Shown: positions 26,207 to 35,678, numbered from the stretch's first letter. The stretch is 64,000 nt of DNA from Ruminococcus sp. FC2018 (GCF_000621805.1 NZ_JHXH01000004.1:122563-186562), one strand, 5' to 3'. Notes: generated from the letters alone by a model not told the origin. Made by a program: numbers and translations.

Positions 26207-26953
26207 ATGTCACAGCTACTTACAATAACAGACCTTTACGTAAGTGCGGAGGAGAAAACCCTGCTGCACGGTGTATCACTAAATATAGAACACGGCAGCA
26301 CTCATATTCTGATGGGTCACAACGGTGCCGGAAAATCAACCCTCGGTCTTGCGATAATGGGAAGCCCCGAATACACGGTCACAGGTGGAAAAATAGTATT
26401 TGAAGGTGCAGACATAACTAACGAGTCAACTTACGAGAGAGCAAAGCGAGGTATTTTTCTTTCATTCCAGAACCCTGTTGAGATACCCGGGATAACGCTG
26501 TGGGAATTTCTGCGGAACTCGCTGGAGCAGATAAGCGGCAAGCACATGAAGCTGTGGGATTTCAAAAAGAAACTAAAAGCAGCAATGGAGCTTCTGAATA
26601 TGGACATTTCCTATGCAGACAGAGATCTCAACGTTGGTTTTTCAGGTGGTGAGAAAAAGAAATCCGAGATACTTCAGCTGCTGATCCTTGAGCCAAAGCT
26701 TGCCATACTTGACGAAACAGATTCCGGACTTGATGTTGATGCGGTAAAAGCAGTTTCTCAGGGGATAAACGAATACAAGTCCCGTACAGGAGGTTCGCTG
26801 CTTATCATCACGCACAACACAAAGATGCTTGAGTCACTCACCGTTGACACAACACACATTCTCTCTGCCGGAAAAATAGTTTGTGATGGTGGTGCAGAGC
26901 TTGTTGATGATGTTATCCAAAACGGATTTGACAGATATAACGGCAAGGAGTGA
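26207..26953 (+). CDS. sufC: Fe-S cluster assembly ATPase SufC
   Basis: 248 residues; ABC ATPase with Walker A GHNGAGKST, signature FSGGEKKKSEILQLL and LAILDETDSGLDVDA, all SufC-typical. Soluble; drives the SufBCD scaffold. AGGAGG is 6 nt before the ATG at 26207. First gene of sufCBDSU. Confidence 0.95.
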   Translation: MSQLLTITDLYVSAEEKTLLHGVSLNIEHGSTHILMGHNGAGKSTLGLAIMGSPEYTVTGGKIVFEGADITNESTYERAKRGIFLSFQNPVEIPGITLWEFLRNSLEQISGKHMKLWDFKKKLKAAMELLNMDISYADRDLNVGFSGGEKKKSEILQLLILEPKLAILDETDSGLDVDAVKAVSQGINEYKSRTGGSLLIITHNTKMLESLTVDTTHILSAGKIVCDGGAELVDDVIQNGFDRYNGKE

Positions 26954-26957
26954 AAAT

Positions 26958-28367
26958 ATGAGTGAAAAGACTTATGTTGCGGATATTGACCGTTCTCGCT
27001 ATGACTTCAGATTTGAAGAGGATGAAAGCAGCTTCCTCGGCAGCGGACTTGACAGCGAGATAGTAACTGCTATTTCGGAGGAAAAGGGCGATCCGGAATG
27101 GATGCGAGCTCTGAGGCTGAACTCACTTGAGATATACAATAAGACAAAGATGGCAGACTGGGGACCGTCGATAGATGAGCTCGATGTAGACAAGATAATC
27201 ACTTATATCAGGCAAAAAAGTCGTATGAACACTGACTGGAACGACGTTCCCGATGACATAAAAAAGACTTTTGAGAACCTTGGCATACCACAGGCAGAAA
27301 GAGAATCTCTCGCAGGTGTAGGGGCACAGTATGACAGCGAGCTTGTTTATCATAATGTCAGGAAAGAGGTCGCTCAGTCCGGAGTTGTATACACAGACCT
27401 TGAAAGTGCAATGCACGACGAACGCTACGCTGAAATGATAAAAAAGCACTTTATGAAGCTCGTACCGCCCACAGACCACAAGTTTGCGGCACTGCACGCA
27501 GCGGTATGGTCAGGCGGTTCGTTTGTTTACGTTCCAAAGGGTGTCAGACTCGATATCCCTCTGCAATCGTATTTCAGACTTAACGCAAAAGGTGCAGGAC
27601 AGTTTGAGCACACGCTGATCATTCTCGAAGAGGACTCATATCTCCACTTTATAGAAGGCTGCTCTGCCCCGAAATACTATGAGGCAGGGCTTCACGCCGG
27701 ATGTGTTGAACTGTACGTAGGCAAAAACGCAACGCTGCGCTACTCTACCATCGAGAACTGGTCAAAGAATATGTATAATCTTAACACCAAGCGTGCACTT
27801 GTGTCCGAGGGTGGAAAGATCGAGTGGGTCTCAGGCAGCTTTGGTTCACACGTTTCATATCTGTATCCGATGAGTATACTCAATGGCGAGGGCGCTCGGG
27901 CTGAGTTCACAGGCATAACCTTTGCAGGTGAGGGACAGAATCTTGATACGGGTGCAAAAATGGTCCACAATGCACCGAACACTTCATCGTATATGAACAC
28001 AAAGTCCATCAGCAAATCCGGTGGGAAAAGCACGTTCAGAAGTGCTGTTGTGGTAAATCAGAACGCACACGGCAGCAAGAGCGCCGTAAGCTGTGAATCG
28101 CTGATGCTCGACAGTATTTCACGCTCGGATACCATTCCCGCAATGGACATACGCACAAAATATGCCGACATCGGACACGAAGCGAAAATAGGACGCATCA
28201 GCGACGAATCTGTTTTCTATCTGATGAGCAGAGGGATAAGCGAACAGGACGCAAGGGCGATGATAGTCAGAGGTTTCGCAGACAACGTTTCAAAGGAGCT
28301 TCCGCTTGAATATGCGATGGAGATGAATAATCTTATTGGGCTTGAAATGCACGGAAGCATAGGGTGA
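26958..28367 (+). CDS. sufB: Fe-S cluster assembly scaffold SufB
   Basis: 469 residues. SVFYVPKGV-like SFVYVPKGVRLDIPLQSYFR, and EDSYLHFIEGCSAPKYYEAGLHAGCVELYVG with scaffold cysteines. ATG 26958 follows an AAGGAG inside the sufC end; the longer frame from 26883 overlaps sufC and is not used. Builds the cluster with SufC and SufD. Confidence 0.95.
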   Translation: MSEKTYVADIDRSRYDFRFEEDESSFLGSGLDSEIVTAISEEKGDPEWMRALRLNSLEIYNKTKMADWGPSIDELDVDKIITYIRQKSRMNTDWNDVPDDIKKTFENLGIPQAERESLAGVGAQYDSELVYHNVRKEVAQSGVVYTDLESAMHDERYAEMIKKHFMKLVPPTDHKFAALHAAVWSGGSFVYVPKGVRLDIPLQSYFRLNAKGAGQFEHTLIILEEDSYLHFIEGCSAPKYYEAGLHAGCVELYVGKNATLRYSTIENWSKNMYNLNTKRALVSEGGKIEWVSGSFGSHVSYLYPMSILNGEGARAEFTGITFAGEGQNLDTGAKMVHNAPNTSSYMNTKSISKSGGKSTFRSAVVVNQNAHGSKSAVSCESLMLDSISRSDTIPAMDIRTKYADIGHEAKIGRISDESVFYLMSRGISEQDARAMIVRGFADNVSKELPLEYAMEMNNLIGLEMHGSIG

Positions 28368-29254
28368 TGAAAATGAGTACGGTAAAACTTAACACACTTC
28401 CCGTGCAGACATTCTCGTGGCTGGGAGTGAACGATACACACAGAGAACATGAACACAACGGCATAAAGGCTGTTACACTTGACGGTGATATAAATGAGAT
28501 CAATATTTCGGAAAGTGCAGCTTTTGAGATAACTGCACACTGTGGTGAGAACAAGACCGGGGTCATGTTTATTGATCCCCGGGGCAAAACGCAGATAAAT
28601 ACGTCTGTCAGCGTCGAAAGCAGCTCTTCTGTCAGATTGGTGCAGGTGTTTGAAAGCAAGGCACAGACTGTCTCAAATGTAGATGCAAGCCTTTCTGACA
28701 ATGCAAGCTTTGAGCTTGTCCAGCTTTTTCTTGGGACGAGTGACACGCTCAGTGAGATCAACACGCAGCTTAACGGCATAAAATCCGAATTCACAGCAAA
28801 CATTGGCTATCTGCTCAGCGCAGACAACAAGCTGGATATTAACCTGATCGCAAGGCATCTGGGGAGAAAAACTAATTCGCAGATAACTGCAAATGGCGTT
28901 ATGAACAGCAGCTCCAAAAAGGTCTTCAAGGGAACTATTGACTTTATAAAAGGCTGCTGCGGTGCAGTCGGTGCAGAAAATGAGGATGTTCTGCTTATCG
29001 GAGAAAAGGTCAAAAATAAAACTGTTCCACTGATACTGTGCGCAGAGGAGGACGTTCAGGGCAGTCACGGCGCATCTATCGGACGAGTTGATGAGGAGCA
29101 CATTTTTTATATGCAGTCAAGAGGCTTGCCCGAGGATAAGGCAGTGCAGCTTATGGCACGCTCAAAGATCGCTCAGATAGTAAACACCATTTCAGATGAA
29201 CAGGTACGGGAACGTATATACAATATAATAGGGAGAGATAATGAAAATGGCTAA
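28367..29254 (+). CDS. sufD: Fe-S cluster assembly protein SufD
   Basis: ~295 residues, shorter than SufB, SufB/SufD beta-helix family; C-terminal part SHGASIGRVDEEHIFYMQSRGLPEDKA is characteristic. The ATG overlaps the sufB stop (TGATG); a second ATG at 28373 is equally plausible. Overlaps sufS by 14 bp. Confidence 0.9.
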   Translation: MKMSTVKLNTLPVQTFSWLGVNDTHREHEHNGIKAVTLDGDINEINISESAAFEITAHCGENKTGVMFIDPRGKTQINTSVSVESSSSVRLVQVFESKAQTVSNVDASLSDNASFELVQLFLGTSDTLSEINTQLNGIKSEFTANIGYLLSADNKLDINLIARHLGRKTNSQITANGVMNSSSKKVFKGTIDFIKGCCGAVGAENEDVLLIGEKVKNKTVPLILCAEEDVQGSHGASIGRVDEEHIFYMQSRGLPEDKAVQLMARSKIAQIVNTISDEQVRERIYNIIGRDNENG

Positions 29255-30470
29255 GCCCCTTTCAGGGAAAGAGAATTTCCCTGTTTTTGATAAATACAAG
29301 GACCTTGTTTACCTTGATAATTCCGCAACTCAGCAAAAACCAAAGAGAGTCATAGATTCAGTAGTAAAGTATTATAGCGAGCAAAACGCCAATCCGCTGA
29401 GGGGGCTTTACGATCTGTGCATAAAATCAACAGACGCTTATGAAAATGCCCGCAAGACTGTCAAGGATTTTATCAATGCAGACAGCACAAAGGAGATAAT
29501 CTTTACACGCAACGCAACCGAAAGTCTCAACCTTGTAGCATTCAGCTGGGGACAGGCAAACATCAGACAGGGTGATGAGATACTTATAAGCATTTCCGAG
29601 CACCACTCAAACCTTTTACCCTGGCAGATAATTGCAAAACAAAAGGGTGCAGTGCTAAGATTTCTTGAATGTGACAAAAGCGGAAAATACACAGCCGAAT
29701 CTCTTGAAAAGGCTTTGACTCCAAAAACGAAGCTGTTGACTATAGCGCAGATATCAAATGTTTTCGGAAGGCTCAATCCGATAAAAGAGTTTGCAGACAT
29801 TGCCCATAAAAACGGCACTCTGATAGTCTGTGATGCTGCACAAAGTGCGGCGCATATCCCCATTGACGTGAAGGATCTTGGCGTGGATTTTCTCGCATTT
29901 TCAGGACATAAGATGCTTGCTCCTATGGGAATTGGAGTTGTTTTCGCAAAGCAGGCAATACTTGAAAAAATGCCGCCTTTTCTTTCGGGCGGCGAGATGA
30001 TAGAATATGTTACACGTGAGGATGCGACCTACGCAGAATTGCCGCACAGATTTGAGGCGGGCACAGTAAACGCCGGTGGTGCTGTCGGACTTGCTGCTGC
30101 GATAGACTATATCAAAGAGATCGGATTTGAAACAATCCAAAAGCGTGAGAATGAGCTGACGGAGATCGCATTGAACGAAATGAATAAAACGCCCCACGTG
30201 AAAATAATCGGTGCAAATGATGCAAGCAATCATCACGGAATACTGACATTTACAATAGACGGTGTACACCCGCACGATATCGCAGCGATATTTGATGCTG
30301 ACAACATTGCAATACGTGCCGGTCATCACTGTGCACAGCCCCTGCACCAATATCTTGATGTACAGTCAACAGCAAGAATGAGCCTTGCATTTTACAATGA
30401 CGAGCAGGATATAACACGATTTATACAAACACTCAGGTCGATAAGAAGGAGAATGGGTTATGACAACTGA
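29241..30470 (+). CDS. sufS: cysteine desulfurase SufS
   Basis: 409 residues, class V aminotransferase. PLP Lys in FLAFSGHKMLAPMGIG; catalytic Cys in RAGHHCAQPL; opening YLDNSATQQKP. Releases sulfur from cysteine to SufU. Overlaps sufU by 11 bp. Confidence 0.95.
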   Translation: MKMAKPLSGKENFPVFDKYKDLVYLDNSATQQKPKRVIDSVVKYYSEQNANPLRGLYDLCIKSTDAYENARKTVKDFINADSTKEIIFTRNATESLNLVAFSWGQANIRQGDEILISISEHHSNLLPWQIIAKQKGAVLRFLECDKSGKYTAESLEKALTPKTKLLTIAQISNVFGRLNPIKEFADIAHKNGTLIVCDAAQSAAHIPIDVKDLGVDFLAFSGHKMLAPMGIGVVFAKQAILEKMPPFLSGGEMIEYVTREDATYAELPHRFEAGTVNAGGAVGLAAAIDYIKEIGFETIQKRENELTEIALNEMNKTPHVKIIGANDASNHHGILTFTIDGVHPHDIAAIFDADNIAIRAGHHCAQPLHQYLDVQSTARMSLAFYNDEQDITRFIQTLRSIRRRMGYDN

Positions 30471-30888
30471 CAGTTTTTACGGAGAGGTGCTTGCCGATCA
30501 CAATCTGCACCCGCTGCACAAGCATGAACTTAAATGTGCAACCCACTGCTGCAAGGGATTGAATCCGACCTGTGGAGATAACATTTTGCTTAATCTGGAC
30601 ATTCACGATGGTATTATTGCAGACGGTTCTTTTGCCGGAATAGGGTGTGCGATCTCACAGGCTAGTGCGGATATAATGCTTGAGCTGATCATAGGAAGAT
30701 CCCTTGATGAGGCAAGGCACTACACAGAACTTTTCAGAAAGATGATAGCCGGCGAAGCTACAGACGACGAGATCGAAGAGCTTGAAGAAGCCGGTTCTTT
30801 GCTGAGCATTTCAAAAATGCCCGCAAGGGTAAAATGTGCACTGCTTAGCTGGAACACGATGGAAAAGCTTATTGACGAGGAGAAATAA
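30460..30888 (+). CDS. sufU: sulfur-transfer protein SufU
   Basis: 142 residues. The three zinc/sulfur-accepting cysteines are in NPTCGD, GIGCAIS and RVKCALL. Zinc-dependent sulfur acceptor of SufS in Firmicutes. Last intact suf gene; followed 21 bp later by a truncated Rrf2 regulator. Confidence 0.95.
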   Translation: MTTDSFYGEVLADHNLHPLHKHELKCATHCCKGLNPTCGDNILLNLDIHDGIIADGSFAGIGCAISQASADIMLELIIGRSLDEARHYTELFRKMIAGEATDDEIEELEEAGSLLSISKMPARVKCALLSWNTMEKLIDEEK

Positions 30889-30909
30889 AACAGAAGGGGA
30901 AAAACCGGA

Positions 30910-31122
30910 ATGAAGATAAATACCAAGGTGGAGCTGGGCATAGTCGCACTCACTGATATAGCGATCCATTCCGAAGACGGACAGACTGTTCGTTCCTCGG
31001 ACATTGCTCAACGCCAGAATATCTCTCACAAGTATCTTGAACAGATACTTCTCGTTCTGCGTCAGGGAAAGTTTGTTAAATCACACAAAGGCATACACGG
31101 TGGATACCACACCGCAGTCTGA
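30910..31122 (+). pseudogene. truncated Rrf2-family regulator
   Basis: 70 residues covering only the Rrf2 winged helix (MKINTKVELGIVALTDIAIH ... RQNISHKYLEQILLVLRQG ... SHKGIHGGYHTAV), then a stop. Family members run to ~140-150 residues with a C-terminal dimer helix and, in IscR types, three cysteines; none of that follows in any frame. It may be a remnant of the suf regulator, or a minimal DNA-binding protein. The rest of the gap to 31240 shows no gene. Confidence 0.75.
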
Positions 31123-31242
31123 GAGCAGTTCAATAAAGTCATACTTCTCATCGTTCAGATCATACATACGGAAAAATTATGCATGCCCCAAATATTCATT
31201 GACAACTGTACACACTCAGAAAAAAGCTCTTCATGTATATAA

Positions 31243-31271
31243 TTGACTTATAAAGATTTATATGGTATAAT
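31243..31271 (+). promoter_or_regulatory. promoter of the PP2C phosphatase gene
   Basis: TTGACT (31243-31248), 17 bp, TATAAT (31266-31271). Confidence 0.75.
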
Positions 31272-31323
31272 GTTATATTATACATCCGGACATTGTGCAT
31301 TTTTTTGTTGAGGGGAACAATTT

Positions 31324-33156
31324 ATGAGTGGTAAAACCAAAAAAAAGATACACCACAGGCTTCTGATACAGATCGGTATCATATTGACACTGATCTTCTC
31401 ACTTTCGGTGTTTATAAATATATATGCCATCTACGGCGGAAGTGTAAAAATGTACCTTCAAGCAAAAAATGATATGATCTCCGCCGATTTGGAGCGCATC
31501 AAAAAGCCCTTTGAATTTGAGGATAAAAGAGTGTCTTCATGGATTTTTAAAGAGTGGGAGAAATTAGGGGACGACCTAGCCAAACCTTATGATGTCAATG
31601 ATTCTCTGGACAATAAGATCGACCAGACCCTTTTCCCGGGCAAAGATACATCGGTGTTCGGATCGTATAAAAAAATAAGATACCCAAGGCTTGAAAAACT
31701 TACAGATGCGGAAAAAGAACGAGTAGCCAAAATACTGTATTACTCAGTAATGATCGACTTTGCATTCAGCAACAGGGAGTATAATTATGATTCCCTTTAC
31801 TGTATCGATATCGGAAAAGCATCACGTGGGTTCACCTTCTTCTACTTTGACTATGATAATCTGAACGGTGATTATATAATCCCCGAGGAAGATAAAATTG
31901 ACGAATACAAAGAAAAATATAAAACCGGAAAAATAATTGATTACAGCTCTTCTGACCACCCCGCCATAGATAACATACTAACTCAGAACGAATCGGAAAT
32001 CGTCTTTGAAACAGTGGAGGGCAGCGGCGAAAAGGATAAGCACTACATCGGATATGTCACTGTGGCAAAAAACGATGATATGTGCGTGACTGTGTGTATT
32101 TCATACAACTGGAGTGAATTTGCTTCCAGTTTGTCCGGAAACCTTAAGATCATGGCTGTCCTGTCACTTGGCGGATCGCTTATGTCAAGCGCACTTGTGC
32201 TGTTCTTCATCTATATATTTGCGATCAAGCCTCTGAGAAAGGTAAAGCACGGTGTGCAGAATTATATGGAAAACAAGGATAAGGACGAAGTTGTACGCAG
32301 CATGAGTGAAATAAGATCCAAAAACGAGTTTGGTATCCTTGCAGACGATATTTCACAGCTTGCCGTTGAGATCGACAGATATACCAATGAAAATGTACAG
32401 CTTGCAACGGAAAAGGAAAGAGTTTCCGCCGAACTTGACCTTGCTGCAAACATCCAGTCCGGTTCACTTCCCAAAAAATTCCCCGAAATGGACAATTATG
32501 AGCTTTTCGCATATATGAAACCGGCTAAGGAAGTAGGCGGAGATTTCTACGACTTCTTCTTTATCGACGACGATCACCTGGGAATGGTCATCGCCGACGT
32601 ATCCGGAAAGGGTATCCCGGCATCGCTGTTTATGATGATGACCAAGATCCTTATAAAGAACTATGTCATGGCAAAGCTCTCACCTGCTCAGGTTCTTTCC
32701 TGTGCAAATAACAGCATCTGCGAAAACAACCCAAACAATATGTTCGTTACAGCATGGCTTGGCATTATTGATCTTAAAACAGGTCACATTGTTGCGTCAA
32801 ATGCAGGTCACGAATACCCGATACTGCGAAAGAACGGTGAAAAGTATGACCTTTTGAAGGACAAACACGGATTTGTGCTTGGCGGCATGGACGGGGTAAA
32901 ATACACCGAATATGAGTTTGAACTGCAAAAGGACGACGTTCTGTTCCTGTACACCGACGGTGTGGCAGAGGCAACAAACACTGAAGAAAAGCTGTTCGGA
33001 ACAGAGAGGATAGTGGATGCTCTCAACGAATCACCCGATGCGTCCCCGAAGGAGATCCTGGACACGGTCAACAAAGCGGTGGACAGATTTGTGGGAAATG
33101 CAGCGCAGTTTGATGATCTGACAATGCTTTGCATAAAATACACAGGCAAAAATTAA
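31324..33156 (+). CDS. membrane sensor with HAMP and PP2C/SpoIIE-type phosphatase domain
   Basis: 610 residues. Membrane helix 1 (~11-33), an extracytoplasmic sensor (~35-275), helix 2 (MAVLSLGGSLMSSALVLFFIYIF region), a HAMP-like linker with coiled coil, and an RsbU-type phosphatase: ELDLAANIQSGSLP, KEVGGDFYDFFFIDDDHLGMVIADVSGKGIPA, FLYTDGVAEATN and FDDLTMLCIKY carry metal-binding Asp residues. Such proteins dephosphorylate anti-anti-sigma factors; no partner gene is adjacent. ATG has GAGGGG upstream. Confidence 0.9.
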   Translation: MSGKTKKKIHHRLLIQIGIILTLIFSLSVFINIYAIYGGSVKMYLQAKNDMISADLERIKKPFEFEDKRVSSWIFKEWEKLGDDLAKPYDVNDSLDNKIDQTLFPGKDTSVFGSYKKIRYPRLEKLTDAEKERVAKILYYSVMIDFAFSNREYNYDSLYCIDIGKASRGFTFFYFDYDNLNGDYIIPEEDKIDEYKEKYKTGKIIDYSSSDHPAIDNILTQNESEIVFETVEGSGEKDKHYIGYVTVAKNDDMCVTVCISYNWSEFASSLSGNLKIMAVLSLGGSLMSSALVLFFIYIFAIKPLRKVKHGVQNYMENKDKDEVVRSMSEIRSKNEFGILADDISQLAVEIDRYTNENVQLATEKERVSAELDLAANIQSGSLPKKFPEMDNYELFAYMKPAKEVGGDFYDFFFIDDDHLGMVIADVSGKGIPASLFMMMTKILIKNYVMAKLSPAQVLSCANNSICENNPNNMFVTAWLGIIDLKTGHIVASNAGHEYPILRKNGEKYDLLKDKHGFVLGGMDGVKYTEYEFELQKDDVLFLYTDGVAEATNTEEKLFGTERIVDALNESPDASPKEILDTVNKAVDRFVGNAAQFDDLTMLCIKYTGKN

Positions 33157-33170
33157 ACGGATAATAAAAA

Positions 33171-33205
33171 GGCAGACAGCTGAAATATGCTGCCTGCTTT
33201 TTTAA
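33171..33205. terminator. terminator between convergent genes
   Basis: GCAGACAGC / GCTGCCTGC (one mismatch), loop TGAAATAT, six T on the plus strand. Its T run touches the stop of the minus-strand fusion gene. Confidence 0.7.
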
Positions 33206-34287
33206 TCGTTATATCCGTCAAGGAAATGTGTTATCTCACCGTTTTTCTTGTAGGAAATGATCGTGTTCAGATTTACGTTTTCAACGCTGCGGAAAATGTT
33301 TGCCTCGATCTGTGGATTGCGCTGTTTCAGCTGTGCGATAAGGTTTTTTATCTCAAGCCGTTTTGAGTCAGACTCACCTGTTTGTCCTACCGAAGTGTTT
33401 TCCTCAGTAAAACGGCAGGCGCATTGTAAAAAATGCAGGTCGTTATAATCACGCCAGCGTTTTATCTCCGCTTCCCTGATAAGATACATTGGTCTTATCA
33501 GCTGCATACCTTCAAAATTTGCGCTGTGAAGCTTTGGCATCATAGTTTGTACCTGACCGCCGTATATCATTCCCATGAGAATAGTCTCGATAACATCGTC
33601 ATAGTGATGACCCAGTGCGATCTTGTTGCAGCCCATTTCCTTTGCTTTGTTGTAAAGATGTCCCCTTCGCATCCTTGCGCAAAGGTAGCAGGGGTTGTTT
33701 TTTACGTTAAACACCGAATTGAAGATATTAGTTTCAAATATTTCTATTGGTATGCCAAGTATGCCTGCGTTTTTCTCGATAAGGCTGCGGTTCACAGGGC
33801 TGTATCCCGGGTCCATAACAAGAAAGCGAAGCTGGAAATCGAACTTATTGTGGGCTTTAAGCTCCTGAAACAGTTTGGCAAGGAGCATAGAATCCTTACC
33901 TCCGGAAATACAAACCGCTATCCTGTCCCCCGGCTTTACAAGTTCATATTTTATTATCGCCCTTGCAAATCTGCTCCATATGGGACGTGCAAACTTTTTG
34001 CGAATGCTCTGCTCTATTTCACGGCTGCGGTCGCTTCCGTCGATGCTTTCAAAAAGCCATTTTGAATACCCCCCTTCAAGGGCATGAGCATCCACACCCC
34101 TTTCCCGGAGCTGTTTCGCTGTCTGCTCGCTGAATCTTCCGTTGCGGCAGACAACTTCCACCTTACAGTCCCCGTCAAACTCATGCTCCAGCAGCTGTTG
34201 TGCCGTCATATTCACAGAGCCGGGCAGGTGACCGTTGTCAAAATCCGACTTATCACGTATGTCTGCTGTAAAGACGTTTTGTGCCAT
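33202..34287 (-). CDS. rhodanese-TtcA-like fusion, tRNA thiolation type
   Basis: 361 residues. N-terminal rhodanese domain (~1-85) with FTADIRDKSDFDNGHLPGSVN and active Cys in VVCRNGRFSEQTA. C-terminal PP-loop ATPase (~110-360) with AVCISGGKDSMLLAK, CYLCARMRRG and CACRF, as in TtcA/Ncs6 proteins that thiolate tRNA with an Fe-S cluster. The rhodanese part could deliver persulfide sulfur. ATG 34287 has AAAGGA upstream; the upstream extension to 34452 covers the promoter region and is not real. Confidence 0.8.
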   Translation of the reverse strand: MAQNVFTADIRDKSDFDNGHLPGSVNMTAQQLLEHEFDGDCKVEVVCRNGRFSEQTAKQLRERGVDAHALEGGYSKWLFESIDGSDRSREIEQSIRKKFARPIWSRFARAIIKYELVKPGDRIAVCISGGKDSMLLAKLFQELKAHNKFDFQLRFLVMDPGYSPVNRSLIEKNAGILGIPIEIFETNIFNSVFNVKNNPCYLCARMRRGHLYNKAKEMGCNKIALGHHYDDVIETILMGMIYGGQVQTMMPKLHSANFEGMQLIRPMYLIREAEIKRWRDYNDLHFLQCACRFTEENTSVGQTGESDSKRLEIKNLIAQLKQRNPQIEANIFRSVENVNLNTIISYKKNGEITHFLDGYND

Positions 34288-34305
34288 GTTGTTATTTCCT
34301 TTCAC

Positions 34306-34334
34306 TTGACATTTTACATAAAATATGATATATT
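34306..34334 (+). promoter_or_regulatory. promoter of pnuC
   Basis: TTGACA (34306-34311), 17 bp, TATATT (34329-34334); start expected ~34341, giving a ~100-nt leader. Confidence 0.75.
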
Positions 34335-34349
34335 TTTCATGCAATAATA

Positions 34350-34431
34350 TGACTGCCACCGGGTAGGCGGTGCACAAGCACTCGTTACACATCGTTAGGT
34401 CTTTGAAGATGTGTGAGGGGTGTTGTTTTTT
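34350..34431 (+). ncRNA. structured leader of pnuC with terminator-like hairpin, possible riboswitch
   Basis: CACCG/CGGTG (34357-34361, 34368-34372) competes with GTGC/GCAC (34370-34373, 34378-34381). Then ACACATC (34387-34393) pairs with GATGTGT (34408-34414), can be extended by CAC...GTG below, and is followed by six T (34426-34431) directly before GGGAGG. This is the layout of a transcription attenuator under ligand control. NAD+-type and preQ1 aptamers were considered by memory; no match is claimed. Confidence 0.45.
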
Positions 34432-34442
34432 GGGAGGGCTCA

Positions 34443-35141
34443 ATGAAATCAAAGCTAAGATTGATGTACAGCTATTTTACTTTGTTTGAAAAAATACTCC
34501 TGACAGCTTCCCTGCTGGTTATGACCGCATCATATATTGTTTTCAAAGGCTCGGGGACCCTGTCCTTTATCGCCTCGCTCATAGGTGCGTTTTCCCTGAT
34601 TTTCTGTGCAAAGGGAAATCCTGTGGGACAGCTGCTTATCATTATTTTCAGCATGATCTATGCTTTTATATCCTACCGTATGCACTACTACGGAGAGATG
34701 GTCACATATGCCACAATGACAGCACCTATGGCTGCAGCTTCACTGTATGTATGGCTGAAAAATCCCTACGGAAAATCCCGTGCACAGGTCAGGGTCCGCA
34801 GCGCAAACGGCAAGGAGCTTGCGGCGATCATTCTTATCACGATCCCGGTAACTGTTGCGTTTTATTTTATACTTGATTATTTCGGCACCGCAAACATCGT
34901 GCCCTCCACCCTCTCGGTGGCAACCAGCTTTCTTGCGGTTGCACTCACCTTCCGCCGGTGCGCACTGTATGCTGTGGCTTACGCCATGAACGACGTTATT
35001 CTCATTGTGCTGTGGCTGCTTGCAAGTATAGAGAACACCTCATACGTCCCAATGCTGACTTGCTTTGCGGTGTTCCTTGTAAACGATATATACGGCTTTA
35101 TAAACTGGAACAGGCTTTTAAAACAGCAATCTGAAAACTAA
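34443..35141 (+). CDS. pnuC: PnuC-family vitamin/nucleoside transporter
   Basis: 232 residues, about seven membrane helices; KGNPVGQLLIIIFSMIYAFISYRMHYYGEM and the final NDIYGFINW match the PnuC family (facilitated uptake of nicotinamide riboside; relatives carry thiamine or riboflavin). ATG 34443 has GGGAGG 5 nt upstream. Substrate is not decided by sequence; TPP or FMN riboswitches are absent. Confidence 0.85.
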   Translation: MKSKLRLMYSYFTLFEKILLTASLLVMTASYIVFKGSGTLSFIASLIGAFSLIFCAKGNPVGQLLIIIFSMIYAFISYRMHYYGEMVTYATMTAPMAAASLYVWLKNPYGKSRAQVRVRSANGKELAAIILITIPVTVAFYFILDYFGTANIVPSTLSVATSFLAVALTFRRCALYAVAYAMNDVILIVLWLLASIENTSYVPMLTCFAVFLVNDIYGFINWNRLLKQQSEN

Positions 35142-35147
35142 AAGGCC

Positions 35148-35176
35148 AACGCTCTGTATTTACAGGGCGTTTTTTT
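35148..35176. terminator. terminator after pnuC
   Basis: AACGCTCTGTA / TACAGGGCGTT with two-base loop and T7; it overlaps the stop of the convergent phosphodiesterase gene. Confidence 0.8.
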
Positions 35177-35678
35177 ATTTCAGCTCAACGTGGGAACAGA
35201 ATATTCCTCCGCCGTCAAGCAGATCAATAAACGCATAGCTCGGAGGAAGTCCGTCACGGGGCTGACCTGCGCTGCCGGGGTTGAGCATATACATCTGCCC
35301 GTCGTAAGACAGAAACCTGCAATGGGTGTGCCCGAAAAGGACCACCGATGCTCCAAGCTCCATGCCTTTGTAAAAAAGCCGGTTCTTTGTGGTGTTTACG
35401 CTGTAGGTATTGCCGTGGCAGGCAAATATTTTTCTTCCGTCCGGTGCGGTATATACAAGTTCTTTGGGGGCTTGGCTTATAATATCGCAGTTGCCCTTAA
35501 CGCTTAATATCTGCTTTTGGGGGTACAAAGTGCTGATAGTATCTATTTCCCCGGCACCGTCGCCGAGAAAAATAAAAAGGTGTGCGTCCTGATTTTGCTT
35601 AAAGATCCTCTGAACCGCTCCGAAATTGCCGTGAGAATCGGAAAAAACCACAATGCGCATATTTTTCTTTTCACTCAA
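35175..35678 (-). CDS. YfcE/MJ0936-family metallophosphodiesterase
   Basis: 167 residues. Metal motifs: VFSDSHGN, FLGDG, VKGNCD, CHGN and LFGHTHCR. Small cyclic-phosphodiester phosphodiesterases of this family have poorly defined physiological substrates. TTG at 35678 is chosen because GAGGAGG lies 9 nt upstream; the next Met (35660) is too far from any ribosome site. Confidence 0.88.
   Translation of the reverse strand: MSEKKNMRIVVFSDSHGNFGAVQRIFKQNQDAHLFIFLGDGAGEIDTISTLYPQKQILSVKGNCDIISQAPKELVYTAPDGRKIFACHGNTYSVNTTKNRLFYKGMELGASVVLFGHTHCRFLSYDGQMYMLNPGSAGQPRDGLPPSYAFIDLLDGGGIFCSHVELK

Noticed and set aside
31110..31175. Minus-strand reading frame after the truncated Rrf2 gene (MYDLNDEKYDFIELL...)
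   Set aside because: Looks protein-like over ~22 codons but has no start context, no family and no continuation; too short to call.
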